A stretch of 64,000 nucleotides of DNA from Anastatus disparis (GCA_017163975.1 JAFFSR010000307.1:2367001-2431000); one strand, 5' to 3'. Numbered from the stretch's first letter, positions 30,599-41,564 are shown. Numbers and translations are program-made. The notes: generated by a model not told the origin, from the letters alone.

Positions 30599-32957
30599 AG
30601 TACCTAAGAGCATATTAAATGCATTCCCTGACATATCTAATGATTTAAAAATTTGTTCGAATTGTTACAAAAAATTTCGAAAAAATTCAAAGACTATGAA
30701 TACATTGGCAAACGAATCTTCTGATCCGATAATGGAAGTTGATTTTTTAAATAGCTCAATAGAAATAGACGATCAAGATTCCCACAAGCCCCGCGAAGGT
30801 AAAAGTAAAATTTTATCATTGAGAGAAGTACAATTAGAAGAAATGTTGACAGGACTTGAAGAAAAATTCGCAAACTTAGATATTAACGATCCTTCACGAT
30901 TGCGAATTCTCACCATTGCTCCAGAATCTTGGAGCTGTAGAAAAATAGCTGTTGAATTCAAAGTAAGTCGACGTGTGGCTGGTAAGGCTAAGAAATTAAG
31001 ATCTGAAAAAGGTGTGTTAGCTGATACTACTGCTAAAGAAGGGAAAAAGTTATCTAAGGAGACAGTTGATAATGTTATTCAATTTCATATGAATGATATA
31101 GAGCAAAATAATGTCGGGAACTAAAGATGTTGTTTCTGTTAAAACAGATAACGTACGTAAGCTTGAACAAAAACGTTTATTATTTTTAAATTTAAAGATC
31201 TTTATGCATTGTTTAAAGAGACTTATCCAAATCATAAAGTAGGCTTTAGTACATTTGCCAAGCTAAGACCTAAGAACTGTATACTTCCTGGAGGTCCTGG
31301 TACACATTTAGTATGTGTCTGTACGATCCATCACAATGTTAAGTTCATGTTGAATGCTATAGATATTAAAAGCTTAACAAAAAATACAGATAACCCTCTT
31401 TCTCACTATAAAGACTGCATAAAAGAAATGGTATGTGTAGATCCCTCCCCTCAGTGTTATCTTAGCGACTGTAAAAAATGTCCTGAAACATCTGTCATTT
31501 TAAATAATTTAAAGCAAATATTATTTGATTCTAATATTTTACTCGTTAAATTTTCTATGTAGATTAGTACTGATCGATCAACACTTCTTACCCAAGAATT
31601 AACAGTTGAAGATTATCTATACGAATTAGATGAGAAATTAAAAATTCTTAAACCTCATTCGTTCATTGCAAAACAACAATCACTTTTTATTACTGAAATC
31701 GAAGAAAAGCTTGCTGAAAATGAAGCACTTGTAATGTTTGATTTTTCTGAAAATTATAATTATCATTGTCAAGAAGCTCCGCAAGCCTTTCATTTTAATA
31801 ATGATCAGTGCACAGTGTTTCCAGTAATCTGTTATTATAAAGAAAAAGATACTTTAAGAGGAGGTCGAGTATATCTGTCCTTTTCTAATCGAAAAATTGA
31901 TTTTTTCACAAAAATTAATAATTGTAGCTAAAAATAAGAAGAGAGTCCCATCTCGTATAATAAAGAGCAGGATTCTCTTTTATGAGGAAAAATTATTTTT
32001 ATCGCTTCGTTTTTAAGAAAATCTTGAAAAACTGAATTGTCCATCCTAACCTCTATTTTTTAAGTTTTTCAAGGTTTTCTTCAAAATGAATTGACAAAAA
32101 TAATTTTTCTTCATCAAATAAAATCTTGCTTCTTATTATACGAGATGGGGCTATCTCCTTATTTTTTGTTACAATTATTAGTTTTTGCAAAAAAATTAAT
32201 TCTTTGATTAGAAAAGGACAGAGATATACGACCTGCTCTTAATGCATAAGAGTTTTGTTTTTTTAAGTGATAGTTTAAAACATGATACTGCAGCCGTCTA
32301 CAGCGTGCAGACTAAATTGATACTAGAGCTTAGAAAACTTATTCCAGATTTGCAAAAAGTAATATACACGACTGATAGAGCTAAGCAACATTTTAAGAAC
32401 AAATTTTAGATTTCAAATTTAATAAATCATAAACAAGATTTTAGTGTTGAAGCTGATTGGCACTACTGTGTATCAACTCATGGCAAAAGTTGCTATGATG
32501 GGATAGGAGCTACGTTTAAGCGAGAAGCTTATAGAGCAAGCCTAACTGCTAAACCTCAAGATGCTATATTGACTTTTAAAGCACTATGAAAACGGGCAAG
32601 AAATCAATCGAAACAAATAGATGCGCTACATTTTAACAAACAGTATCATGGAAAAATAAGGAGAAAACTCAATAAAAGGTTTGAAAATACTCAACCGTGC
32701 CAGAAATTAGTAAGAATCATGGATTTGTAATTACGTCCAGTAGAACTGTTATTATCAAAAGGTACTCAAAAGCTGCAACTGGCATAAAATGGTCGTTAAA
32801 AAAAATAGCTACAATCGTATATAAGTTTTAAAACAACGTTGAGAAAAAAGGTACAATTAAAGATATGAAACCAGCTCTTTTAAGGGCTGAATGATATGTA
32901 AATCCAATCGTGCAACCTCCTCGTGGTATACATTGGTTAATGCTCATGCCGACGGTA
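30599..32957 (+). pseudogene. DDE-type transposase relic of an uncharacterised eukaryotic family
   Basis: The first part (30599-31124) has a CSNCYKKF knuckle, a helical segment (LSLREVQLEEMLTGLEEKFA) and a helix-turn-helix-like stretch (SWSCRKIAVEFKVSRRVAGK). Next comes LFKETYPNHKVGFSTFAKLRP with CVCTIHHNVK and QCYLSDCKKCPET (31200-31562). The catalytic region follows: NEALVMFDFSENYNYHCQEA (Asp; about 31720-31785), FVFLSDSLKHDT (Asp/His; about 32250) and WHYCVSTHGKSCYDGIGATF (about 32460-32520). This order matches a transposon-encoded family I know only as uncharacterised proteins with an HGKxxCDGxGG-type motif. Stops at 31560, 32407 and 32587, a frame change near 31120 and a MITE (31854-32242) disable it. 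The end (32893-32957) carries PPRGIHWLMLMPT. Confidence 0.7.
31854..32242. mobile_element. TTAA MITE inserted in the transposase relic
   Basis: TTAA at 31854-31857 and 32239-32242 encloses 381 bp. It begins GAGGAGGTCGAGTATATCTG then TCCTTTTCTAATC, and ends GATTAGAAAAGGACAGAG then ATATACGACCTGCTC. The arms mirror each other to a centre near 32045. The host frame reads YYKEKDTL before the insert and MHKSFVFLSDSLKHDT after it, in phase, with one TTAA forming the TTA of Leu. Confidence 0.9.
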
Positions 32958-33395
32958 CATAAAAAACTTAACGAAGGGTAAAAAACTTTTCAAGTTATCT
33001 GTCAAAAGTAAAGCGCACAAAAAAACTAACAGTCTAACAATTAAAAGAGTAAACTCTTTATTTTATACAAAAGTCTATATTTTAAAATATTTGGTCACAG
33101 CATTCAACTCACTATTTAAAAGTTTTAACTTTTTATCTTTAATTCATTATCTCGTTCAACCCCTTTTTATAAACTTTTATCAACGAAACACTAGTTAAAA
33201 ATATCTTTGCCATTTTAAATACAAATATTTCAAAGAAAAAAGTGAATAATCTCTCGGTTCGATGAGTCAGGAGAGTTAGCATATTTATAGTTTGGTAAGG
33301 TCATTTTATAGGGGTTATTTATCAAATGCTATAGCTCGCTCCTAGTAAGGCACTTAATTATTTCATAAAAAATCAGGATCCAACTTATTGTTACA
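32958..33395. other. No gene recognised
   Basis: AT-rich linker between the transposase relic and the Maverick-type relic. Confidence 0.5.
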
Positions 33396-34522
33396 AGAGT
33401 TAGGTTGGTTAAAATTCAATATCAAGATTTGTGTCTTCTACCACCACACAGTTCGCTACATATTTGTGTTAGACTAGTGAAAGTTGATGGAGCTGCTGTA
33501 ACTAATACTAAATTAGTCAACAATGCCATCTGTCATATGTTTGAGGAAGTATGCTACGAGATCGACGTAGTAGAAATTGATAAGTGTAAGAATCTAGGTT
33601 TGACTACTCTAATGAAAAGTTGGGTTTCGCTCACACGCAGTCAAAACTTGATTATTTAGAATGCAGGATGGCTTGATGTCGAAGAAACGCAGCAGTTGAC
33701 AAACAATGCAGGTTACTTTGACGTATCAATTCCTCTTGCTATGATTCTCGGCTTTGCTGAAGATTATCGTGAAATTGTGATCAACGTGAAACACGAGCTC
33801 ATTCTAACGAGATCGAGAAATGATTTGAACGCTGTCATACAGACAGCATCAGACCCTGTTCGACCTAACGCGTTTGAGAATTTTAAGATTGGATTCACTA
33901 AAATAGAATGGCTCATGCCTTACGTAGTAGTATCAAGTGCGTACAAGATTCAACTATCAAATCATGTTGAGAAAGATAATCCGATCGATATGAGTTTTCG
34001 TAGTTGGGATTTGTACGAGTATCTACTACTTCCCACAACATCTACGCATGTTTGAACCGTCAAAATTCCCAATCAGCTGGAAAAGTCACGATTCGTAATA
34101 CTTGATTTTAAAACGAATCGAAAAAGTCAGAGATCTATCAATGCAAGTTGTTGTGATCATTGCAATATCAGTAATGTAAAGCTGTTTCTCAATTATCAAT
34201 ACTATCCGTATGGAAATCTAAATTTAGATATCCCTCATAATCAATACTCAATGCTATGCGATATGTACGCCAACTTTCAAAGTGCTAACTATTTTAAAGA
34301 TATCGAACCTATACTAAAAAAAGCAACATTACATCGAGTACTTACCTTTAATCGTGATCGATTGTTCTAAATGGAACAAATCGTTAAAGAGTGCCCCTGT
34401 AGACGTTCGACTAGAATTCGAATCAAGAGGTTATCTTCCAGCCGGAACTTCTGCTTACTGTTTAATCTTACATGATCGTGTAGTTCAGTACAGCACTGCG
34501 AGCGGTAACGTACGAAAACTTG
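33396..34522 (+). pseudogene. Maverick/Polinton-associated protein relic (F54H12.2-like, capsid-like)
   Basis: Successive frames contain SSLHICVRLVKVDGAAVTNT (33450), NNAGYFDVSIPLAMILGFAE (33700), EIVINVKHELILTRSRNDLN, FTKIEWLMPYVVVSSAYK and MSFRSWDLYEYLLLP (33990). Recognisable continuations follow in other frames to about 34520. The order matches a protein widely annotated in insects and nematodes as F54H12.2-like, which is carried by Maverick/Polinton DNA transposons and is thought to be a virion-type structural protein. Stops and frame changes at about 33660, 34055 and 34370 disable it. I infer the capsid role from the family and have not derived it from fold evidence. Confidence 0.58.
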
Positions 34523-34523
34523 T

Positions 34524-34861
34524 ATGAGTGGTGGAGGACCGCCAGTAAAAGTTTTTCATTCAGGATTAGAGTACTTGGTAGATATGCAAGGCTTAAAACA
34601 GCCGGGCAATGCCTACATTCTCAAAGAATCGGCTACAGTTCCTCTCAAAAATGATTTCGACCCTGTTGTACTTTTATTCGAGAAGCCTTATCCTTGGCGT
34701 CGACTATCGGATAAGTATAAGAGATAAAACATATGGTGAGAAGAGCATTACCATGAACTATCTTGATATTCAGGAAATATTCCATACACAGATGTAGTAA
34801 AATTACTCAGAGGCATTACACCATGCTATTAAAGTATTGGTTATTAAAGAAAGCATGGTTA
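34524..34861 (+). pseudogene. Second Maverick-associated reading frame, interrupted at 34862
   Basis: A frame with GGGPPVKVFHSGLEYLVDMQ and then FEKPYPWRRLSDKYKR is followed, in another frame, by a tail reading HHAIKVLVIKESMV up to 34860. I recall similar proteins next to F54H12.2-like genes in insect genomes, of unknown function. The frame is cut by the CACTG element beginning at 34862. Beyond that element, at 41565, RTLQVQSSACERFRSCLICE is readable in the same phase if one TA is removed, so the gene once continued there. Stops near 34727 show it was already decayed or has decayed since. Confidence 0.45.
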
Positions 34862-35170
34862 CACTGCAAATTTAAGTGTGTTATTTTAACACACTTACGT
34901 GTGTAATTCGGCTGTCGCCATTTTTACACACTTTTTTGTGTGTTAAATCCATCACTCGTTTTAGATGTTTAATTTAACACACGTAAACGTGTAAGTTCAA
35001 ACGTATAAAACGTGTAATAGATTGAAATACATTGAAAATTAAAAATTATTTTTGAGGGTATTTCAATCTTTTTTGTTGGAATTTTTTAATTTTAATGTGC
35101 AATTATAGTAAGAATTAATCTATTAAAATTATATCGCCTATAAAAACGCTTAAAAAATTTTCGAACTGAC

Positions 35171-35232
35171 TCGGGCGCGAACTCACGACCTACGGGATGC
35201 GAGGCATCGACGCTACCTATTACGCTACTGAA
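35171..35232 (-). other. tRNA-like segment (A-box and B-box)
   Basis: On the minus strand, TAGCGTAATAGGTAGCG resembles an A-box and GTCGTGAGTTCGCGCCCG a B-box, about 30 bases apart. The acceptor stem does not close convincingly, so this looks like a tRNA-derived SINE head or a tRNA relic and not a working tRNA. No A-tail or target duplication was found. Confidence 0.45.
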
Positions 35233-35849
35233 CGCTTACTACGAACCATGATAATTTCTTATATTAATGGTTTATTAATATAAAAATTTCATTATTTTTA
35301 AACATTTCTAAATTTAAATTAAATAAATAATAATAATCATGAGTAATTAATATTAATTAAAAAAAAAATAAAGATCAGTAAAATAATTTTTCTTGTATAA
35401 AAAAAATAATTTTTTATCAAAAGAATATCTAATTTCTTATTTATTAAAAATTTAATTTTTCATCAAATAAACAATTATTTTTTTACAAAAAAATAAACGT
35501 ATATGAAAAATTTATTATTAAATAATTTATTTGATAAGGTTAACATTGATTACTGAATTTTATATAATTAATTTAATAGATGCATTCGATTCAATAAAAT
35601 TATTTTTTTTCATATGAAAAATTTTAATTAAACTTCTTATTAAATAATAAAATATTACCATCAATTACTTAAGGGGACCAGGTACTATTAAAACCTGAAA
35701 AATTCAAATATGAATAATTAAAAATTTATTGCTTTTATCCAAAAGGAAAAAATTTTTTGAAAAAATACTTATGTTTCAGAAGACTTTTTATTTCTGAAAC
35801 TTTTATCTATCTTGAAAATTCAACTGATAGTCCCCGTTAACATTTTGGT

Positions 35850-36190
35850 ACTAAAAACTAATTGGTCGCAAGGTTTTTTCATGAGTTTTCATCTGATTTT
35901 GATGAAATTTGGTGGAGATTTTCAAAATCATCTTAGAATCCACATGAGCGAGAGACATTCCTAAAAAATTCAAATAATAAAAAAATTTACTATAAAAAAT
36001 CAATTTTTCAAAAATTTGTTTATTTATTTTTATAAATAATAAGTTGATAAACAAATCAGCATATATATATTTATAATTTGCTACGCTCATATGGATTTTA
36101 ATATGATCTTAAAGATCTCCACAAAATTTCATAAAGATCCGATGAAAACTCATGAAGAAACTCTGCGACCAAATTGTTAAAATTTAAAAA
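35850..36190. repeat. Palindrome within the Kolobok-like element
   Basis: TTGGTCGCAAGGTTTTTTCATGAGTTTTCATC at 35860 is mirrored by GATGAAAACTCATGAAGAAACTCTGCGACCAA ending at about 36175, centred near 36015. The minus-strand open frame at 35851-36090 is a by-product. Confidence 0.7.
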
Positions 36191-36360
36191 AAACATAATC
36201 TAAGAAAATAAACTTTAAAAATTGTAATTGTTAAATATCACAATAATATTTACTTTCTAATTCAAGCGAGTTGAGCTATTCTGTTCAGATTTTAAAAATA
36301 ATATTACCATTTTATTTCATCAATTTAACATCCAATTAGATTATTTTACTGGCAAGAATG

Positions 36361-36971
36361 ACCTGAAACAAACAAAAGAAGGAAATTGAATTTTTTTTGT
36401 CAAATACAACTTACATGAAACAAAATTGTGAACATGCTTATCTTTTCTCATTGCAGGCTCTTTTAAATTTTGGCAAAATAGCAACCTTAAAATAGCCAAG
36501 TCCATTCATCTAAAAATAAAATGATAAAATTATTTTCTATAAATATTATCTAGTAGTGTAATTGATGGTACTACTCGCATATATGTTAAATATCTTTTAT
36601 TGGACTCAATAAATTTAAACTCCATAAAAAATATACATATATTGAATAGATGTACGAGTAGAATCATCAATTACATAATAATCTTTCTGTTTATGGATGC
36701 ATATATTTATTATCAGATATAAAAAGTAACTCAAATAATTTACCTTGTGATTTTGACCATTTTAACTATTCTGTTTCTGATGGAAAGAGATTTTTGTCCT
36801 ATTACCTGAAACAAACAAGAAAAGGAAATTGAATTTTTTTGTAAAATACAACTTGTATGAAACAAGTTTTGAACATGCTTATCTTTTGTCATTGCACGCT
36901 GAATATTTTAAATGTAAGTGGAACGACATCCTCAAATGGCCAAGTTCAGTCATCTAAAAACAAAATACTAT
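36361..36971 (-). repeat. Two direct repeats (~165 bp) with exon-like structure
   Basis: Copies at 36361-36526 and 36806-36971 share ACCTGAAACAAACAA, GGAAATTGAATTTTTTTTGT, TGAACATGCTTATCTTTT and CATCTAAAAA. On the minus strand each runs from an AG-ended pyrimidine tract through a short ATG-started frame (MNGLGYFKVAILPK... and MTELGHLRMSFHLH...) ending NEKR/NDKR and stop. The first copy then has CAT|GTAAGTTG and TTTGTTTGTTTCAG|GT. They lie downstream of the transposase stop and may be 3' exons or a noncoding duplicated block. Confidence 0.55.
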
Positions 36972-37183
36972 ATTTAATTTTTTATTTTGAATAATGAATA
37001 TTGATTTATTTATTGCTGAATAAATATACAGTAATATATTATTGAAATTAATATTTGAATTTTTAATATTAGTATTTTTAAATATTTGATGTCAATCGAT
37101 TCAAAATTTGTGTAAAGTAATTCAAATAGTAAATATTGAACAATTCTTTGTTAAGAATAAAAAAATATTTATTTAACTTACAA

Positions 37184-38913
37184 TTAATATGCACCTGCAC
37201 TGTAGTATTCGTCTGCATCCATCCTTGATCTCCGAGCCTTTTTCGTGTTGGCAACTGCTTTTCTCTCAGCGTAAAACAGTCTGCTGTCATCACTATACTT
37301 TACCCACTGCACTGCTGAGTGTCCAGGTTCAATATCAAACTCTTTCATGATTTTGAGAAATCCTTTTCGTCCATCATTAAAGCAGCTAATTGCAACAAAA
37401 ACACCAATTTCCAAAACTGTAAGTCCACTAAAAGATGTTTTTGGCACAAGTTTCCAGACACTGTTATTAAAATTTTCATTAGCGTTCTGAGTAAAACCAC
37501 CAAGACACCTTTCAAGTAGTTCTGGTTTAGTAAGATCTTGATAAATACACTTGATTTCATCCATAATAGCTGTTGGTATGCTGCTGATATGCTTAAATGT
37601 CTTTGATCTTCTGAGTGCTTTAGCTTTTTGCCACGAGCACCAGCTGTCAACTCCTTTAGGACACAAGTGATGTTCTGGGTTTGTATTTGTTGACCTCTTG
37701 TGGTAATATGTTGCCCAGATAGCATTAGACATATCTGACACTGAATTACTATGGCTACGAATAGCATTTCCATAATATCGAGTCAACTGGTCTATAGTAT
37801 TGGATGTTAATCGTCCTCTGCCTCCAATGCTCTTGCCATCACTAAGGACTTTTCCAGCTAACTTTTTCTTCAATTCTCTTAGTCGGTTGCCCATCCTCTT
37901 CTGGACATGTCCAACACATTCTTTCTTCTCGACTAAGAGAGTGTCACCATAAGGCTGGGCTTCTGTCACTGTTTTGTAAACACTTGAGTCACCGTCACCA
38001 ATATACTGATGGTACTTAACTTTATATTTCTCCTCTGAACGGAGAAACATCTCAAGCACACCATTTACTTCCATTTTCCCAGAACTTTCTTCGTGGTTGG
38101 CTTGACAATGAGGTTTATGATTTTCATACCACTCTTCATAAGCTGTAGTGCCTTTTTTATTTTCCCATAATGTACATTGGTTACAATAACTATTTTTCAC
38201 TGATACGTCAATGACTTTTCCAGTTCTATATCCTATGAGACTTCTACTACTCCTTGAAGCGAAGAAAAGTCTCTTTTTTCTCCAAGTGCCATCACCAGAG
38301 ATTAAAAGTCCTGAGGAATTTTCTGGAGTTTTTGCTACTTTTTCTTTCACAGCAGCATTCATTGACTCTTGAGCTATTTTTGCACTTGCTTCTCTCAGGT
38401 GGTTATTAATTTTGTCATGGGCTTTACGCGTAGCTGGTTGTGGTAAATCCATTATGCCACAAAATGTCTCTAAGCCAGCATGTCCATGACCAAGAGCACG
38501 AGAAGCAAGCACACTTCTTCTATTTACTTCTGGAGCATTGGCTTGTCTTCCAATTTTTTTTGAAGAATTGATAATGAGATTTTCTTTGCACTGTAAACAC
38601 TTAACTTCTATATAAAGGCCAGTCCTTGGAAACTGCTTTCAGAAAACTGAAGTTTGCCTTTACACTTTTTGCAAACAACAAAGTCTTCAAGTTTTGGAAA
38701 CAGAATGCTGATGTCAATGATTCTATTCTTGACATCACAAGATTCAAAATCCATATTTTGCACTTTTTTCGATGAAGCAGATTTGAATGTTTCTGGAGCA
38801 TCCGGATCCTTTTTTTGATAAAATACATGCTTTCTTTTCTTCGCTCTTCCTTGTCTTCTTTTTGCATAATTTGCAGTACTGTCAGGCAATCTGTCTCGAG
38901 GTTTCCTTTTCAT
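37184..38913 (-). pseudogene. Kolobok-type transposase (Mutator-like transposase domain), one frameshift
   Basis: The start ATG is at 38911-38913 (MKRKPRDRLPDSTANYAKRR, basic N-terminus). The first 101 codons end with a CKKCKGKLQF knuckle. The partner knuckle CLQCKENL follows in another frame, and a single missing base near 38608-38616 explains the switch. From there the frame is open for more than 460 codons to the stop at 37184. It includes RALGHGHAGLETFCGIMDLP, LISGDGTWRKK (first Asp), a CNQC...HKPHCQANHE cluster, HQYIGDGDSSVYKTV (second Asp), KKECVGHVQKRMGNRLRELK and NANENFNNSVWKLVPK (likely Glu). This is the Mutator-like transposase domain found in arthropod Kolobok elements. Apart from the frameshift it looks intact, so either it was recently inactivated or the base is a sequencing error. 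Confidence 0.8.
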
Positions 38914-39381
38914 TTTTGTTGATTTTAAATACTACTACCTTGGCCTATTATTTACATTATACATACTATTTACACAATATGCACAATTTACACTATATAT
39001 ACCACTTACACTATACAGTTAAATATAATCACTATTTTAATTTATATGTATTTAAAACTGTAATAAAAATGTAAATATTTCTATAAAGAAATTCAGTTAT
39101 ACACATAAACAAAACAAATATATATGAATAAAGTCAACTATAGAAAATATTATTGTAATAATAGTTTGTAATATATTATAATTTTTAAATTAATTTCACG
39201 TAACACTATTACTAAATTGAATAACTATTATGTTTTGATACTTTATATTTCACATTATTTTACTTAGTTTTATCAAGATTCAAATGCGATACGTAATTTT
39301 ACGATTCAAATTCAAAGTCAAATTCAAAAATATCAAAACTGTGGGAACACACACACTGTATGTATGAGTATGGCGCTGTAA

Positions 39382-39543
39382 GGCCGCGATCACATGGTGC
39401 AGAATAGACATGCAGAATAGAGCTTGCGTAATAGAAATAACCAATGAGAAGAAAGTTAGAAAGTGGCAGAATAGCTCTCATTGGGCATTTCTATTACGCA
39501 AGCTCTATTCTGCGTATCTATTCTGCACCATGTGATCGCGGCC
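39382..39543. mobile_element. Short MITE with TAA target duplication (PIF/Harbinger-like)
   Basis: GGCCGCGATCACATGGTGCA at 39382 is mirrored by TGCACCATGTGATCGCGGCC ending at 39543. TAA lies on both sides (39379-39381 and 39544-39546). The arms (CAGAATAGA...AGCTTGCGTAATAGAAAT and inverse) are about 60 bp around a small spacer. A 3-bp TWA duplication is typical of PIF/Harbinger. It is nested in the Kolobok-like element upstream of the transposase start. Frames reading through it are palindrome artefacts. Confidence 0.75.
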
Positions 39544-40196
39544 TAAGCGCACTTCCACATGTAAGCGAATACATGAGAATGCCTCTACGCAGGCGTCAAG
39601 TCAGACGAACAAGTAGCAACGAGCAAATCACTTACTTCCAGATCAGTCTAGCTCCAGAGGTCATTGTGCTCAGTCACATTGACCGTGATATAATAAAGTA
39701 TAATCACTTATATATCTTGTCTTGTATTTTAGACACCTTGTCATCTCTCCTCATCCTGGTTGCCGCCACAAAACTATATAAGTACAGTATTAGGAACAGT
39801 TTTCGTAATATTGGCTGATATTTTTGTGATCGTTACCATGACAGTCTCTAAAGTGTAAGGCCCTATGTACGAAAGAAAAAAGAAATAAAGGAATAGAGTA
39901 AACTAATTGCTCCAAGGCTCGAATTTAGGCTGGAAGTTACTTAGTTCTCAGTTTTCGAGTATTTTATCTTTATTGACTATAAATTTGAGCCTAATTGCTT
40001 TTATTGATTATTTGATTTATAAATTAAATAATCCGTGAATGTAATTAGAAAAATTAAAATTATATTAAAGGTAATTAGTTAAAAAAATTTCCTGCAGTTG
40101 AATAAAAAGAATTCTGTGAGCCAATCAGCAGCAAGCTCTGCAAAACTTTTTTTTTTTTTAAATATCAATTGAAAGGAGCAATTGTACCCGGAGCCG

Positions 40197-40305
40197 TATT
40201 CTGTAACTGTCTTACGAACGAGATAGATCTAAAAAATGCTGTCTAATTGGTCAATACAGCTTATGTCACTTGTGAGACACTTACAGAATAAGTAACCCTG
40301 CTTAT
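40197..40305. mobile_element. Very short inverted-repeat element
   Basis: GAGCCGTATTCTGTAACTGT, then CTTACGA, is mirrored imperfectly by TGTGAGACACTTACAGAATAAG, then TAACCC. The ~60-bp centre includes AGATAGATCT. Probably a MITE nested in the Kolobok-like element; the target duplication is unclear. Confidence 0.4.
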
Positions 40306-40479
40306 TTTGTGAAAGGGTACAGGTAGAAGAATAATATTTTTTGTTAAAAATAAATGTCTGTTTAAAAATTGTTACTTAAAATTTATACATAAATTTTCAT
40401 GTACAAATTTTTACATAAATTTTAACGTAAAGAGTAACGTTAAATTGCACGTAAAGATTTTACGTAGTATTCTTCAACC

Positions 40480-41110
40480 AAATACCTAGTTTGAAAAAGG
40501 TGAAATTATTTCAAAAAGTATATTTCTAAATAAAATAAAAGATACAACAAAATATTTGCAAACAACACATAACATTAGAAAAATTCCAGAAATACTGATT
40601 TTAAGTAAAATTTGTATTGAACGTCTTTTTACAGTTTCTTATGTAACTCGAAAACTAAGCTTGATTTCGATTTAAATTATTAAAATATAAGTATTTTACA
40701 GAAAAAATATTCTTATATAAGAAGCAGAAAAAACTATTCACAAAAAACACATAAAATCGAAAAAATCCGGAAATACTAATTTTAAATACAACCTCTAAAA
40801 ATTTTTTTCTACATTTTCTTGTATAATTCAAAAACTAAGCCTAATTTCGATTTAAATTATTTTAAAAAATTGTTCTACAGGGAATTTCCTAATAAGAAAG
40901 TATATTTTTAAATGAAGTATGCAAAACAGTATTCGCAAAAAACCTCTCAAATCGAAAAAATTCCAAAAATAATAATTTCTAATGAAATTCCTAAAAAAAT
41001 TTTTTTTACGTTTCCTCATATAACTCAAAAACCTGGCCGAATTTCGATTTAAATTATTAAAAAAAAGTTATTCTACGGAAAAATTCCTATTCAAAAATGG
41101 AATAAAAAAA
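40480..41110 (-). repeat. Three tandem copies of a ~180-200-bp unit
   Basis: The phrase AATTTCGATTTAAATTATT recurs at about 40660, 40843 and 41040. It is preceded by AACTC(G/A)AAAACTxxGC and followed by a TTTTACAG/TTCTACAG/TTCTACGG site. The copies are diverged. They fill the transposase-start-proximal noncoding side of the Kolobok-like element up to its terminus. Confidence 0.65.
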
Positions 41111-41564
41111 ATTTTGAAAAAAACTTATTTTAATGGTACCTGGTCCCCTTAAGACAATCAAAAGAAAAGACTATATAAAATTTAAAATAATGAATATTGT
41201 AGTTGTAATACAATTTAATATTAAAATATATATTTTTAGAAAAACTTTGATTAAAAATTATTTATGTTGTACTGTAACTACCTGAAAATTTATCTACTTT
41301 ACTAATGTAAAATAAAAATGAATCACAGGAAATATATTAATGTACAAATATAAATTTTAAACACAGATGTGTAGATTTACGCATTTATGTGTGTAAATGT
41401 TCACACTAAACCGATCATGTGTGTAAAATTACACATAAAATGTGTATACTAATACTTTTACGCACATAAGTGCGTTTTTTTACACACATAATAGAATTTA
41501 CACATTAAAACGTGTAAAAGTACTCACTATCAGTGTGTGAATTAACACACATGAATTTGCAGTG

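Larger units (their letters stand above)
35673..41148 (-). mobile_element. Kolobok-like DNA transposon, 5.5 kb, TTAA-flanked
   Basis: The ends are GGGGACCAGGTACTATTAAA and TTTAATGGTACCTGGTCCCC. TTAA lies at 35669-35672 and 41149-41152. It encodes a Mutator-like-domain transposase on the minus strand (37184-38913). TTAA targets with this transposase type fit the Kolobok superfamily. The 3' noncoding side (transposon orientation) has a 35850-36190 palindrome and two ~165-bp direct repeats (36361-36526, 36806-36971). The other side has three ~190-bp tandem copies (40480-41110) and at least one nested short MITE. It is inserted in the middle of the CACTG element. Confidence 0.8.
34862..41564. mobile_element. 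CACTG-ended non-autonomous element with ACACA-rich subterminal repeats
   Basis: The left end is CACTGCAAATTTAAGTGTGT. The right end is ACACACATGAATTTGCAGTG. TA flanks both sides (34860-34861 and 41565-41566). About 130-200 bp inside each end are packed with TTACACAC/GTGTGTAA motifs in both orientations, a layout like the subterminal transposase-binding repeats of CACTA/Chapaev (CMC) and similar elements. It spans 6.7 kb, but 5.48 kb of that is a nested Kolobok-like transposon, so the original element was about 1.2 kb and carried no gene. A tRNA-like segment lies in its left part. The superfamily is an inference from the CACTG terminus; a 2-bp target duplication is compatible with CMC or Tc1-type insertion. 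Confidence 0.65.

Noticed and set aside
35171..35232. Functional tRNA gene
   Set aside because: A- and B-box-like words are present but the cloverleaf stems do not close. It is listed only as tRNA-like.
39299..39818. Frames on both strands with repeated YYASSIL...APCDRGL
   Set aside because: They read the two arms of the TAA-flanked MITE at 39382-39543.
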